A DNA stretch of 64,000 nucleotides, from contig NZ_CP065972.1 of assembly GCF_016127015.1 (NCBI RefSeq), positions 1 through 64,000 of the forward strand, in the 5' to 3' direction. The notes under the pieces are model-generated. The model made no database searches. It was not told where the DNA came from and saw nothing but the letters and a program-made list of their open reading frames with translations. The translations under genes were made by a program, and so were the position numbers. The first letter of the stretch is position 1. Each line of letters begins with the position of its first letter. Source of the DNA: Corynebacterium tuberculostearicum. GTDB lineage: Bacteria > Actinomycetota > Actinomycetes > Mycobacteriales > Mycobacteriaceae. Positions 8,450-17,217 of this stretch are shown piece by piece.

Positions 8450-8592
8450 TACTCGAAAATTTTTCGAGTAGATTTCGAGTAGGCTTCGAGTAGGCTTCGA
8501 GTACTGCCAAACCGGCAGGTCATAACGTTATTTACTCGAAACGAGCTCTTTCGAGTAGCTTTCGAGTAGTTTTCGAGTAGTTTTCGAGTAGG
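8450..8592. repeat. Right TCGAGTA repeat array of the Schlafen-type element
   Basis: Same plan and orientation as the left array but longer. The 21-bp palindrome (8450-8470) is followed by three 11-bp units rather than one; the second palindrome (TACTCGAAA, CGAGCTC, TTTCGAGTA) is followed by three further units. The array lies immediately upstream of the interrupted gene, where its promoter should be, so it may be an operator. The 11-bp period is about one helical turn. Confidence 0.88.
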
Positions 8593-8611
8593 TCGATTGG
8601 CGCCCAAGACG

Positions 8612-10021
8612 CTAATACGGCGCAACTGCGGAGCGGTGGGCATCGACGTTGATGACCTCATTGATGGGCGGAAAGGCGCGTTGCGCGCAGTTCTCGCGCG
8701 GGCACGTGCGGCAGCCGGAGCCGATGGGGGTGGCCGAGGAGAGGTCGGTGAGGTCGAGACCTTCGGCGTAGACGGTGCGGTCGGCGTGGCGGGCTTCGCA
8801 GCCTAGCCCGATGGCGAAGAGCTTATCGGTATCGCCAAAACGCCCTTGGTGGTGCTGGACGGCGCGTGAAATCCACAGGTAGTTGCGGCCATCGGGCATT
8901 TGGGCCAGCTGGCGGGAGATAATGCCGGGCTGGGTGAAGGTCTCGTAGACATTCCACAGCGGGCAGGTGCCGCCATTATTGGAAAAGTGCACGCCGGTGG
9001 CGGATTGGCGCTTGGACATGTTTCCTGCGCGGTCGACGCGGACAAAAGTAAAAGGAATGCCGCGCAGGTTATCGCGCTGCAGGGTGGACAGGCGGGAGGC
9101 CACGGATTCATAGCCCACGCCGAAGACCTGGCAGAGGTATTCTACGTCGTAGCCGGAGCGCTCGGCTTCGGAATGCATCAGTACATAGGGCATCACGGTG
9201 GCGGCGGCGAAGTAGCTAGCCAAGCCGCGCTGTGCGAGGTTGCGTGAAGCATCCGAGGTAAACGGTTCCTCCTTCACTAGGGCGGCGATGTCCTCCCCGG
9301 CCTCGAGGAAGCTCAGCTCCGCGGCCATGCGGAAGGCGCGCTGGCCTTCGCTCAGGCGCGACGCGAGCCGGAACTCGCCGGTGTCGCGGTTAAAGCTGTG
9401 TAGCGTGCCATCCATCTGGGAAGTGATGTGGATATCTACGTTGTGGCGATCACGCAGGCGCTGCGCGAGGGCGTGTTCGGTGTCGCGGATGCCGAAGTGG
9501 GTGACCGAGAGGGCGTCGGCAAGCTGCTCTGCATGGTGGTCCAGGTTGTCCAAGTAGTTTTGGCGAGCGTAGAAGAAGTCGCGCACCTCGTCGTGCGGCA
9601 TGGATAAGGCCTGGGTGGCCTCGGTGGTGCGGCGGGTATCGGTGGCTAGCGAGAGTTTATCGCGCACATTGCGGTAGCGACGGTGGACATCCACCAGCGT
9701 GCGAGCCACGGTGGGGTGGTTATAGACGAGCTCGGAGAGCTCCTGCAGCTCGACAGGGGAGGGGCAGAGCTCCTTGTCCTGGATGACGTCCTGGATCTCG
9801 GCAAGAAGGCGGGAGTCATCGTCACGGGAGAAGAAGGTGGCATCGACGCCGAAGACCTCCGTGATGCGCAGGAGCACCGGGACGGTGAGCGGGCGGACGT
9901 CGTGCTCGATCTGATTGACGTAGCTGGCAGAGAGCCCCAGCGTCGCAGCAAGGGAAGCCTGACTGAGATCGCGCTCACGGCGAAGCTGGCGAAGGCGGGA
10001 TCCCACATACGTCTTACTCAT
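8612..10021 (-). CDS. ramB: Transcriptional regulator RamB
   Basis: 469 residues from ATG 10021. The N-terminal XRE helix-turn-helix (residues 5-60; [20 protein letters not shown], then NQIEHDVRP) is followed by an IrrE-like middle region and a C-terminal DUF2083 segment with the cysteine motif CRTCPRENC. The sequence matches C. glutamicum RamB closely from memory, including the [13 protein letters not shown] end. RamB represses acetate and other central-carbon genes. A longer frame upstream exists, but TAACCT sits 7 bases before this ATG, giving a leaderless message, and the family starts here. It is divergent from sdhCAB with 369 bp between. Confidence 0.96.
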   Translation of the reverse strand: MSKTYVGSRLRQLRRERDLSQASLAATLGLSASYVNQIEHDVRPLTVPVLLRITEVFGVDATFFSRDDDSRLLAEIQDVIQDKELCPSPVELQELSELVYNHPTVARTLVDVHRRYRNVRDKLSLATDTRRTTEATQALSMPHDEVRDFFYARQNYLDNLDHHAEQLADALSVTHFGIRDTEHALAQRLRDRHNVDIHITSQMDGTLHSFNRDTGEFRLASRLSEGQRAFRMAAELSFLEAGEDIAALVKEEPFTSDASRNLAQRGLASYFAAATVMPYVLMHSEAERSGYDVEYLCQVFGVGYESVASRLSTLQRDNLRGIPFTFVRVDRAGNMSKRQSATGVHFSNNGGTCPLWNVYETFTQPGIISRQLAQMPDGRNYLWISRAVQHHQGRFGDTDKLFAIGLGCEARHADRTVYAEGLDLTDLSSATPIGSGCRTCPRENCAQRAFPPINEVINVDAHRSAVAPY

Positions 10022-10061
10022 GCCGGCAAGGTTACTGGCTGGCCTGCGGGTGTGCACCCTA

Positions 10062-10082
10062 ATCGCAAAGATCTTGCAAAGA
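10062..10082. promoter_or_regulatory. RamB-like box upstream of ramB
   Basis: TCGCAAAGATCTTGCAAAG contains two copies of TNGCAAAG, resembling the known RamB target core TTTGCAAA. It lies about 50 bp upstream of ramB, consistent with autoregulation. Match is partial. Confidence 0.4.
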
Positions 10083-10167
10083 ATGTTCACCTCCCTGTGG
10101 GCTGCATGTGGGTTTCATGCGAAAGTTTGACGCATAAAGGGGTAAGGTGGTCACTCCAGTAACACCG

Positions 10168-10183
10168 GGTGACCAAGTTCACA
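10168..10183. promoter_or_regulatory. GlxR (CRP-type)-like site upstream of sdhCAB
   Basis: GGTGACCAAGTTCACA matches the GlxR consensus TGTGANNTANNTCACA at all but two specified positions. GlxR is the cAMP-responsive regulator reported to act on sdhCAB in C. glutamicum. Confidence 0.55.
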
Positions 10184-10257
10184 AGTGCGGAGGAAATTAC
10201 GCAACGTCAATATTGCGGAATTCCGAGCAGCCAAGGTAGTGACGTTTTGCCCCGAGG

Positions 10258-10282
10258 CTTTTAAGGCAACCCTTACCTAAAA
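10258..10282. promoter_or_regulatory. DtxR-like iron box upstream of sdhCAB
   Basis: An imperfect inverted repeat, CTTTTAAGG-CAAC-CCTTACCTAAAAG, resembles the 19-bp DtxR consensus TTAGGTWAGSCTWACCTAA. Iron control of the Fe-S enzyme succinate dehydrogenase would make sense; the left half-site is poor. Confidence 0.4.
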
Positions 10283-10390
10283 GAATTCTGACTTTAACCG
10301 TACCGCCGTACCGTTAGGTGAAACACCGCCGGAATTGACTGGTAACCAGCGGTTAAGCCCGGTTAAGGTGAGGACGACAATGGAGGTGTC

Positions 10391-11146
10391 ATGACTTTAA
10401 GAAATCCCGACCGTGAGGCAGTAGCTCACGGCCACATTACTAACGAACCAATCCGTCAGAAGCCGGGAGTGCCCTCCTGGGTTCTGAAGCTCATCATGGC
10501 CGTCACTGGCCTGCTTTTCGCCCTCTTCGTTGTTGGCCACATGGCCGGCAACCTGAAGTTGTACTTGCCGGCGCACGGCGGCGAAGAGGCGCTGGATGAA
10601 TACGGCGCATTCCTGCGCTCCATGGGCGAGCCGTTGTTCCCGCATGAGGGCGCATTGTGGATCATTCGCGCCGTCCTGCTGGTTGCCATCATCGCCCATA
10701 TCTACGGCGCTATCGCTTTGACTACCCGCTCCAAGGCATCCCGCGGCAAGTTCCGCCGCAGCAACCTCATGGGTGGCCTAGATTCCTTCGCCACCAAGAC
10801 CATGCTGGTCTCCGGCATCGTCTTGTTGCTGTTCATCATCTTCCACCTGCTGGACCTGACCATGGGCGTACAGCCCATCGCCCCAGGTGACTTCGCAGAG
10901 GGTGCGGTGAAGGCCAACATGATTGCTACCTTCAGCCGCTGGCCGGTCACCATCGTGTATGTGATCGCCATGTGCTTCCTGTTCCTGCACCTCACCCACG
11001 GCATTCGCCTCGCCGCTTCTGACCTGGGTATCACCGGTGCGAAGTGGCGTCAGACCTTCCTGATCCTGGCGTACGTTATCCCGGCCGTTGTCTGCATCGG
11101 CAACATCGTTATGCCTTTGTCCGTTGCCCTGGGCTTGGTCAGCTAA
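10391..11146 (+). CDS. sdhC: Succinate dehydrogenase cytochrome b subunit
   Basis: 251 residues with five membrane segments (about 29-50, 92-112, 135-157, 185-207 and 221-247), the single-subunit cytochrome b anchor of the Bacteroidetes/actinobacterial SQR type. His residues in helices (VVGHMAGN, IAHIYGA, IFHLLD, FLHLTHGIR) are the likely haem b ligands. It anchors SdhAB in the cytoplasmic membrane and passes electrons to menaquinone. RBS GGAGGTGTC precedes the ATG. First gene of sdhCAB; 15 bp to sdhA. Confidence 0.95.
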   Translation: MTLRNPDREAVAHGHITNEPIRQKPGVPSWVLKLIMAVTGLLFALFVVGHMAGNLKLYLPAHGGEEALDEYGAFLRSMGEPLFPHEGALWIIRAVLLVAIIAHIYGAIALTTRSKASRGKFRRSNLMGGLDSFATKTMLVSGIVLLLFIIFHLLDLTMGVQPIAPGDFAEGAVKANMIATFSRWPVTIVYVIAMCFLFLHLTHGIRLAASDLGITGAKWRQTFLILAYVIPAVVCIGNIVMPLSVALGLVS

Positions 11147-11161
11147 AGGAGTTAGAAACCC

Positions 11162-13177
11162 ATGACTAATACTGAACTCAAGCGCGAGCACCCAAATTTC
11201 TCGCACCCACAGTCCATTGTTCCGGGCGTCACCGCCGGCAAGATCCTCGAATCTAAAGAGCCGCACGGCGTGCCGATGAAGGATATGTGGTCCCACCAAA
11301 AGGACCACATGCAGCTGGTATCCCCGCTGAACCGTCGCAAGTTTGAGGTTCTCGTGGTTGGTACCGGCCTGTCCGCCGGTTCCGCCGCGGCCGCATTGGG
11401 CGAGCTGGGCTACAAGGTGAAGGTCTTCACCTTCCATGACTCCCCGCGTCGTGCGCACTCCGTCGCCGCACAGGGTGGTGTTAACTCCTCCCGTGCCAAG
11501 AAGGTGGACAATGACTCCACCTACCGCCACACCAAGGACACCGTGAAGGGCGGCGACTACCGCTGCCGCGAGTCCGATTGCTGGCGCTTGGCCAACGAGT
11601 CCGTGCGCGTGATTGACCACATGAACGCCATCGGCGCACCATTCGCCCGCGAGTACGGCGGCACCTTGGCTACCCGTTCCTTCGGTGGTGTGCAGGTATC
11701 CCGCACCTACTACACCCGTGGCCAAACAGGCCAGCAGCTGCAGCTGTCCACCACTTCTGCGCTTTACCGCCAGATCGGCTTGGGCAATGTGGAGCTTTTC
11801 GCTCACCACGACCTGCAGGAAATCATCACCTATAACGATGGCGGTAAGAAGCGTGCGGGCGGCATCGTCACCCGCAACCTGATTAACGGTGAACTCACCG
11901 CCTTCACCGGTCACGCCGTCATCCTGGGTACTGGCGGCTACGGCAACGTGTTCCACATGTCCACCCTGGCAAAGAACTCCAATGCCAGCGCCATGATGCG
12001 TGCGTATGACAGCGGTGCCTACCTGGCTTCCCCGGCATTCATCCAGTTCCACCCAACGGGTCTTCCGGTCAACTCCGATTGGCAGTCCAAGACCATCCTG
12101 ATGTCGGAGTCCCTGCGTAACGATGGCCGTATCTGGTCTCCGATTAAGCCGGAAGATGACCGCCCGGCTAATGAGATTCCGGAAGATGAGCGCGACTACT
12201 TCTTGGAGCGCCGCTACCCGGCATTCGGCAACCTGGTCCCGCGTGACGTTGCTTCCCGCGCCATCTCCCAGCAGATCAACAAGGGCTTGGGCGTTGGACC
12301 GCTGCACAACTCGGTGTACCTGGACTTCCGTGACGCCATCGAGCGCCTGGGCAAGGATAAGATCCGCGAGCGCTACTCTAATCTCATCGAGATGTACGAA
12401 GAGGCCATCGGCGAGTCCGCTTATGAGACCCCGATGCGTATCGCTCCGACCTGCCACTTCACCATGGGTGGCCTGTGGACCGACTTTAACGAGATGACCG
12501 CTATCGACGGCCTCTTTGCCGCCGGTGAGTGCTCCTGGACATACCACGGTGCAAACCGTCTGGGTGCTAACTCCCTGCTGTCTGCTTCTGTGGATGGCTG
12601 GTTCACCCTGCCGTTTACCATCCCGAACTACTTGGCCGATCACCTTGGTGAGGAGAAGCTTGCTGAGGACTCCCAGGAAGCACAGGCTGCAGTGGCACAG
12701 GCACAGGAGCGTATTGACCGCCTGATGGGCGTGCGTGGCGAGGACCCGCACGGTCCGGCCTACTACCACCGCCAGCTGGGTGACATCCTGTACCACGGCT
12801 GCGGTGTGTCCCGTAACGTGGAAGACCTCAAGGAAGCCATCACCAAGATCCGTAAGCTGCGCGAGGACTTCTGGGCTAACGTCCGCATCCCGGGCGAGGC
12901 CAATGACATGAACCAGGTGCTGGAATACGGCCTGCGCGTTGCCGACTACCTGGATCTGGGCGAGCTTATGTGTGTTGACGCTCTGGACCGCGACGAGTCC
13001 TGTGGCGCTCACTTCCGCGAGGACCACCTCACCGAGGACGGCGAGGCAGAACGCGACGATGAGAACTGGTGCTTTGTTTCCGCGTGGGAGCCGGGCGCTA
13101 ATAAGAGCGAATTCATTCGCCACGCCGAGCCGCTGTACTTTGATTCGATCCCGCTGATGACAAGGAACTACAAGTAA
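11162..13177 (+). CDS. sdhA: Succinate dehydrogenase flavoprotein subunit
   Basis: 671 residues. The dinucleotide-binding segment VVGTGLSAGSAAAALGE lies near residue 66, and the FAD-attachment sequence RRAHSVAAQGGVN near 98. Active-site elements include the PTGLP and HGANRLGANSLL segments and a catalytic Arg region near the second half. The length suits the long actinobacterial SdhA. It oxidises succinate to fumarate in the TCA cycle. The TAA stop overlaps the sdhB ATG by one base (TAATG), indicating translational coupling. The sense codons are typical of a highly expressed gene. Confidence 0.97.
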   Translation: MTNTELKREHPNFSHPQSIVPGVTAGKILESKEPHGVPMKDMWSHQKDHMQLVSPLNRRKFEVLVVGTGLSAGSAAAALGELGYKVKVFTFHDSPRRAHSVAAQGGVNSSRAKKVDNDSTYRHTKDTVKGGDYRCRESDCWRLANESVRVIDHMNAIGAPFAREYGGTLATRSFGGVQVSRTYYTRGQTGQQLQLSTTSALYRQIGLGNVELFAHHDLQEIITYNDGGKKRAGGIVTRNLINGELTAFTGHAVILGTGGYGNVFHMSTLAKNSNASAMMRAYDSGAYLASPAFIQFHPTGLPVNSDWQSKTILMSESLRNDGRIWSPIKPEDDRPANEIPEDERDYFLERRYPAFGNLVPRDVASRAISQQINKGLGVGPLHNSVYLDFRDAIERLGKDKIRERYSNLIEMYEEAIGESAYETPMRIAPTCHFTMGGLWTDFNEMTAIDGLFAAGECSWTYHGANRLGANSLLSASVDGWFTLPFTIPNYLADHLGEEKLAEDSQEAQAAVAQAQERIDRLMGVRGEDPHGPAYYHRQLGDILYHGCGVSRNVEDLKEAITKIRKLREDFWANVRIPGEANDMNQVLEYGLRVADYLDLGELMCVDALDRDESCGAHFREDHLTEDGEAERDDENWCFVSAWEPGANKSEFIRHAEPLYFDSIPLMTRNYK

Positions 13178-13926
13178 TGAAACTGACACTTGAGATCTGG
13201 CGTCAAGCCGGACCGACCCAAGAAGGCCACTTCGAGACCGTCCAGGTGGATGACGCTTCTGAGCAGATGTCCATCTTGGAGCTGTTGGACCACGTCAACG
13301 AGGGCTACATCGAGCGCGGCGAAGAGCCCTTCGCTTTCGCTTCCGACTGCCGTGAGGGCATCTGTGGTACCTGCGGCCTGACCGTCAATGGCCGCCCGCA
13401 CGGCCCTGGCCAGAACACCCCGGCCTGCCAGCAGCGCCTGTTCAACTTCACCGATGGTGACACGATTAAACTGGAGCCGTTCCGTTCCGCTGCCTACCCG
13501 GTCATTAAGGACATGATCGTGGACCGCGCGGCTCTGGATCACGTGATGGAGCAGGGCGGCTACGTCTCCATGGATGCCGGTACCGCTCCGGATGCGGATA
13601 CCATGCACATCAACCATGAGACCTCCGAGTACTCGCTGGACCACGCTGCCTGCATTGGCTGCGGTGCCTGCGTTGCTGCCTGCCCGAACGGTGCGGCTCA
13701 CCTGTTTACCGGCGCAAAGCTGGTGCACCTCTCCCTCATGCCGTTGGGCAAGGAAGAGCGTGGCCGCCGTGCCCGCAACATGGTTGATGACTTGGAAGCC
13801 AACTTCGGCCACTGCTCCCTCTACGGTGAGTGCGCCGATGTCTGCCCGGCCGGCGTTCCGCTGACCGCGGTATCCGCGGTTACCCGCGAACGTGCACGTG
13901 CTGCTTTCCGTGGCAAGGACGACTAA
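13177..13926 (+). CDS. sdhB: Succinate dehydrogenase iron-sulfur subunit
   Basis: 249 residues. The plant-type [2Fe-2S] ligands are C58, C63, C66 and C84 (SDCREGICGTC...PACQQ). The C-terminal ferredoxin half has C159, C162, C165 and C169 (CIGCGACVAACPNGA), then C213, C219 and C223 (CSLYGECADVCPAG), enough for the [4Fe-4S] and [3Fe-4S] centres. It carries electrons from SdhA to the membrane anchor SdhC. The start codon overlaps the sdhA stop. Confidence 0.97.
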   Translation: MKLTLEIWRQAGPTQEGHFETVQVDDASEQMSILELLDHVNEGYIERGEEPFAFASDCREGICGTCGLTVNGRPHGPGQNTPACQQRLFNFTDGDTIKLEPFRSAAYPVIKDMIVDRAALDHVMEQGGYVSMDAGTAPDADTMHINHETSEYSLDHAACIGCGACVAACPNGAAHLFTGAKLVHLSLMPLGKEERGRRARNMVDDLEANFGHCSLYGECADVCPAGVPLTAVSAVTRERARAAFRGKDD

Positions 13927-13982
13927 GCTAAGGTTATTCCGTAGGAATACTAGGAACGAGAGAAAGACAGAAAGACTCCGCC

Positions 13983-14357
13983 ATGAGCGATAACACCCAC
14001 GCAGTCGCTGACTACGCCAGCGAGACCTACCCGGAGTTCTCCGGCAAGATTCAGGACACCTACATTGAAGGCTACGATCCAGTATCCTTCGGTGCTCCTC
14101 ACTCTTCCCTTCTTCGCACCTCCACCTGGGTGGGCATGGGTCTGATCCTGTCTTGCCTCCCGGCTGCCGGCATCATCATTTGGGGCCTTGGCGTGTGGGA
14201 TACCCCGCTGGGCACTGCAGGCGAGGGTGACTACACCCTGACCACGATCATCGGCATCATCGCCCTAGTCGTTGTGGCCATCGCCGCAGTAGGCACCGTC
14301 CACTACGGCCGCCGCTACTACCGCAAGTACCGCAAGGAAACCGGCCGAGTTAACTAA
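13983..14357 (+). CDS. Small membrane protein linked to sdhCAB
   Basis: 124 residues with two predicted membrane helices (about 46-70 and 83-107), a polar N-terminus of about 40 residues and a short basic tail (YGRRYYRKYRK). It follows sdhB by 56 bp on the same strand. A gene encoding a hypothetical membrane protein is found at this place in C. glutamicum, as far as I recall, suggesting a conserved but undefined link with the Sdh complex. No enzymatic motif was seen. The RBS is not obvious (GAAAGACTCCGCC before ATG). Confidence 0.8.
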   Translation: MSDNTHAVADYASETYPEFSGKIQDTYIEGYDPVSFGAPHSSLLRTSTWVGMGLILSCLPAAGIIIWGLGVWDTPLGTAGEGDYTLTTIIGIIALVVVAIAAVGTVHYGRRYYRKYRKETGRVN

Positions 14358-14408
14358 GGTGCTTGCCTAATCCAGGCAGTGCCTAAGTTTCTGTACTGAC
14401 TCGACGTC

Positions 14409-14452
14409 ACCCCCGCCTCCATTAGCATGTTCACCGTGCAGGAGACGGGGGT
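14409..14452 (+). terminator. Terminator after the sdh unit
   Basis: ACCCCCG-c-CTCC pairs with GGAG-a-CGGGGGT across a 20-nt loop; no clear T run follows. The 14358-14608 gap otherwise holds only a promoter for the next gene (GTTATAGAA region) and its RBS AAGGAG. Confidence 0.6.
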
Positions 14453-14608
14453 TGCGTGATCTCTCACCATCTAAACGACGCTGACGCTAGCACGTGGTAA
14501 CGATTCAACAAGTCGCTGGAATGACGGCAACAACCCTGCATGTCCGTGGTGGGCACTAGTGTTATAGAACGAAGCTGAAATACACCTTCACAATCTCAAG
14601 GAGAACTC

Positions 14609-15943
14609 ATGACGCACCGCGCGGAGGAAGGCCTCGAAACGGCTACGGTAACGGCATCGTCGGGTGCTGCTCCCGTCCCGCAGGCTGGCAATCAGGAGGC
14701 GCGGCGTGCGGACCTGCGCCGGTGGAAGGCGATTGCGCTGTCGTTCCTGATTGGTGCGGCGGTGATCTTTTTGGGGTGTTCGTGGTGGCAGACGTCGGAA
14801 AGCGGGGCTCCAGTGTGGGTGGGCTACGTACGTGCAGCGGCGGAGGCCGGCATGGTAGGTGGCTTGGCGGACTGGTTTGCGGTGACCGCGCTATTTCGCC
14901 GGCCGATGGGGCTGCCCATCCCGCATACAGCGCTGATCCCGAATAATAAGGACCGCGTGGGCGATGCCTTGAAGGACTTTGTGGAAGAGAACTTCCTGAC
15001 CGCGGATGCGCTTAGCGCCAAGGTTCGCGAGGCGGAGTTGCCGCTATGGCTGGCGCGCCAAGGCGTAGAGCCGGGCAAGGCGGAGGAAGTCTCCGCGTGG
15101 ATTGGCGAGCGTGCCGCCAGCGTGGTCGCAGATTTGGATCCCGAAGAGGCAGAGCATTTCATCCGCACCCAAGTCATGGACCGCCTAGCCGAGCCAGAGT
15201 GGGGCCCGCCGCTGGGTAGGTTGCTGGAGGGCTATATTGCAGACGGCAAGGCTCGTCCGCTGGAAGACGACCTCATTGAGTGGGCGCACGGCAAGATTCT
15301 GAGTATGGAGTCCACCGTGGTCACCGCCATCGACGAGCGCATGCCGGGGTGGGCGCCGCGCTTTGCCCGCGAGATGGTGGGGGAGAAGGTCTATACCGAG
15401 CTCGTGGAATTTGCTGATGAGGTGCGCCGCAATGGCAACCACGAGGCTCGCCTGGCCATTCGCCGTAACCTGTCCAAGCTGGCCTCAGATCTGCAGTGGG
15501 ATGAGGACATGCGCGGGCGCATCGAGGGAATCAAGCAAGAAATGCTTGCCTCCGATCAAGCGCAGCAGGCGCCGGCTGCCATGTGGCGTACGGTATCCAC
15601 CACGCTCATTGACCAGCTCAATGATCCGGAATCTTTCCTGCGCCAGAAGATTACGGCGAAGGTAAAGGAGTTGGCGCACCGTCTGCTCGAGGACTCCGAA
15701 TTCTTGGCCCAGGCCAATGCGCTCGTGGATAAGGCCGCGCGCTACGCGGTGGAGAAATTCGCGCCGGAAATTATCGCTATTATCCCGGAGACCATCAAGC
15801 GCTGGGATGCGGAGGAAGCCTCCCAAAATATCGAGCTCATGGTGGGCAAGGACCTGCAATTTATTCGTTTGAACGGCACTATCGTCGGTTCCCTGGCAGG
15901 ATTGGTGATATTCGCGATCAACCACCTTATCTTTGGTGCTTAG
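14609..15943 (+). CDS. DUF445 family membrane protein
   Basis: 444 residues. A first membrane helix at about 38-58 is followed by the family's typical GLADWFAVTALFRRPMGLPIPHTALIP block near residues 85-110, a long soluble coiled-coil-like domain (about 110-410), and a final membrane helix at 420-440. The YjiN/DUF445 family is widespread and without an agreed function. RBS AAGGAGAACTC before ATG. It starts a short rightward group running to 17217. Confidence 0.9.
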   Translation: MTHRAEEGLETATVTASSGAAPVPQAGNQEARRADLRRWKAIALSFLIGAAVIFLGCSWWQTSESGAPVWVGYVRAAAEAGMVGGLADWFAVTALFRRPMGLPIPHTALIPNNKDRVGDALKDFVEENFLTADALSAKVREAELPLWLARQGVEPGKAEEVSAWIGERAASVVADLDPEEAEHFIRTQVMDRLAEPEWGPPLGRLLEGYIADGKARPLEDDLIEWAHGKILSMESTVVTAIDERMPGWAPRFAREMVGEKVYTELVEFADEVRRNGNHEARLAIRRNLSKLASDLQWDEDMRGRIEGIKQEMLASDQAQQAPAAMWRTVSTTLIDQLNDPESFLRQKITAKVKELAHRLLEDSEFLAQANALVDKAARYAVEKFAPEIIAIIPETIKRWDAEEASQNIELMVGKDLQFIRLNGTIVGSLAGLVIFAINHLIFGA

Positions 15944-15962
15944 GCAAAAGGAGTAATGAGCA

Positions 15963-16400
15963 ATGAGCGATAATAAGAAGATTTTCGATTCCCTGAAAGA
16001 TGCCGGCAGCGCTGCTTTTGAGGTAGCCAAGGACTTCGGTGACCGCCTGCAAAAAGAACGCACCCAGCACGCTAATGGCGCGCAAGCGAAAAGCCCTTAT
16101 GGCGCATCCGGCAAGGAGGGCTTGGTGGATAAGGCCACTGCTACCGCGAAGGAGTTCGGTGCCACTGTGAAGAAGGCCGCCGATGGCACCCGTGAGTCCG
16201 CTGCTTTCGACGCCGCTAAGGGCAAGTTCACTACCGCTTATAACGAGACCCGCGAGGGCGTGATGGACGCCTATAATTCCGCCCAGGCCCGCCGTGCGGA
16301 AAAGAAGAATGCGGCGCGCCCTGGCCAGGATTCGGCTCCTTCGCAGGGCGATAATATTATCGATGGCGAAGTAATCGACACCGACGACCCACAGAATTAA
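15963..16400 (+). CDS. Conserved hypothetical, Ala/Lys-rich cytoplasmic protein
   Basis: 145 residues, hydrophilic, with no signal or membrane segment. It is largely amphipathic helix with repeated KDA/AKDFG/AKEFG segments and ends in an acidic, probably disordered tail (INDGEV-like, DTDDPQN). Such helical repeats resemble CsbD/apolipophorin-like or late-embryogenesis-type proteins, but I do not recognise a family. RBS AGGAGTAATGAGCA lies before the ATG, 19 bp after the DUF445 gene, so cotranscription is likely. Confidence 0.75.
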   Translation: MSDNKKIFDSLKDAGSAAFEVAKDFGDRLQKERTQHANGAQAKSPYGASGKEGLVDKATATAKEFGATVKKAADGTRESAAFDAAKGKFTTAYNETREGVMDAYNSAQARRAEKKNAARPGQDSAPSQGDNIIDGEVIDTDDPQN

Positions 16401-16405
16401 TCTGC

Positions 16406-16696
16406 ATGTATTTCCTTTATAATCTTGCCCTGCATCTAGACAGCTACATCTTCCAAATCCTCGCCCTGACCGCCATCGTCGGTGCAGTGCTTGCCGCCGC
16501 CACGCGCGAGGATGCCTTCCGCGCCGGCGACCGCCAAGGCAAGTGGGTGTGGGTAGGCTTGCTGGCTGGTTCGGCGGTAGCGATGGCAACCGGCATGACC
16601 TTTCTGTCTTGGATCGGCGCGGTCATTACCGGCGTGTACTGGTTTGATGTGCGCCCGCAGCTCAAGGCCATCATCAACGGCGATTACAGCTACTAA
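16406..16696 (+). CDS. DUF2516 family membrane protein
   Basis: 96 residues with three hydrophobic segments (about 5-30, 47-62, 63-82) and the family-like ending VYWFDVRPQL. DUF2516 proteins are small actinobacterial membrane proteins of unknown role. It starts 5 bp after the preceding stop with no clear Shine-Dalgarno, so translation probably depends on coupling, and its own stop overlaps the next ATG (TAATG). Confidence 0.85.
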   Translation: MYFLYNLALHLDSYIFQILALTAIVGAVLAAATREDAFRAGDRQGKWVWVGLLAGSAVAMATGMTFLSWIGAVITGVYWFDVRPQLKAIINGDYSY

Positions 16697-17217
16697 TGCT
16701 TAATCTGCTTGCTGCCCCAGCCGCGATGGTCAAGGACCGCGCTGCCGATAACACCGTCCTCGTCTCCCCGCACCATGTTTCCCTTGCCGCAGGCGTGGGC
16801 ACGGCCGATATTATCTCCGTCGCCGGCTATCCCACCGGCCGCCACCACACGCTCATCAAGGCCTCTGAGGCGCGCTTGGCCATTCAATCCGGCGCCAGCG
16901 AGGTGTGGGTCAGCCTCGATGAGACCGTGACGGATGCCAATGCCGTGCTCTCCGAGCTCATCGCCATCCGCGAGGCCTGCCCCGATCCGGCCCGCTTGGG
17001 CCTCATCGTGCCGGGGGCTGTGGGCACAAATGCGGCCGATGCCGCAGCTGCCGCAGTTACGGCTGCACAGCAGGCCGGTTATCAGCGCCTCATTGTGCGC
17101 AGTTCTGCCGCCGTGGACAACGAGGAATCCGGTGCCGGGGAAGAGGAGATGAAAAAAGGACCGGCGTTGGCCGCTGCCAAGCTTCCGGTCCTCGAATTTC
17201 CCGCCGCTGCGGTTTAG
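16696..17217 (+). CDS. Degenerate DeoC-like (deoxyribose-phosphate aldolase family) protein
   Basis: 173 residues against about 220 for working DeoC. The core SVAGYPTGRHHTLIKASEARLAIQSG matches the DeoC segment equivalent to IGFPLG...K..EA..AI..GA. The Schiff-base lysine segment of the family (VKTSTG) is missing; the region where it should be ends in a Lys/Glu-rich insert and a short Ala-rich tail. It is probably not an aldolase. It is translationally coupled to DUF2516 and ends in a 4-bp convergent overlap with the DUF2993 gene. Similar DeoC-like ORFs occur in other corynebacteria. Confidence 0.7.
   Translation: MLNLLAAPAAMVKDRAADNTVLVSPHHVSLAAGVGTADIISVAGYPTGRHHTLIKASEARLAIQSGASEVWVSLDETVTDANAVLSELIAIREACPDPARLGLIVPGAVGTNAADAAAAAVTAAQQAGYQRLIVRSSAAVDNEESGAGEEEMKKGPALAAAKLPVLEFPAAAV

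Noticed and set aside
8439..8510. N-terminal extension of the AlbA_2 protein (LEAYSKPTRNLLEKF...)
   Set aside because: It is a translation of the repeat array, not protein sequence conserved in the family.
6896..8592. CRISPR array
   Set aside because: Repeat spacing is 11 bp with no unique spacers, repeats are palindromic, and no cas genes are present.
10778..13189. 803-codon open frame on the minus strand
   Set aside because: It is antisense to sdhA/sdhC in the frame favoured by high G+C third positions; it has no RBS, and sdhCA on the other strand are certain.
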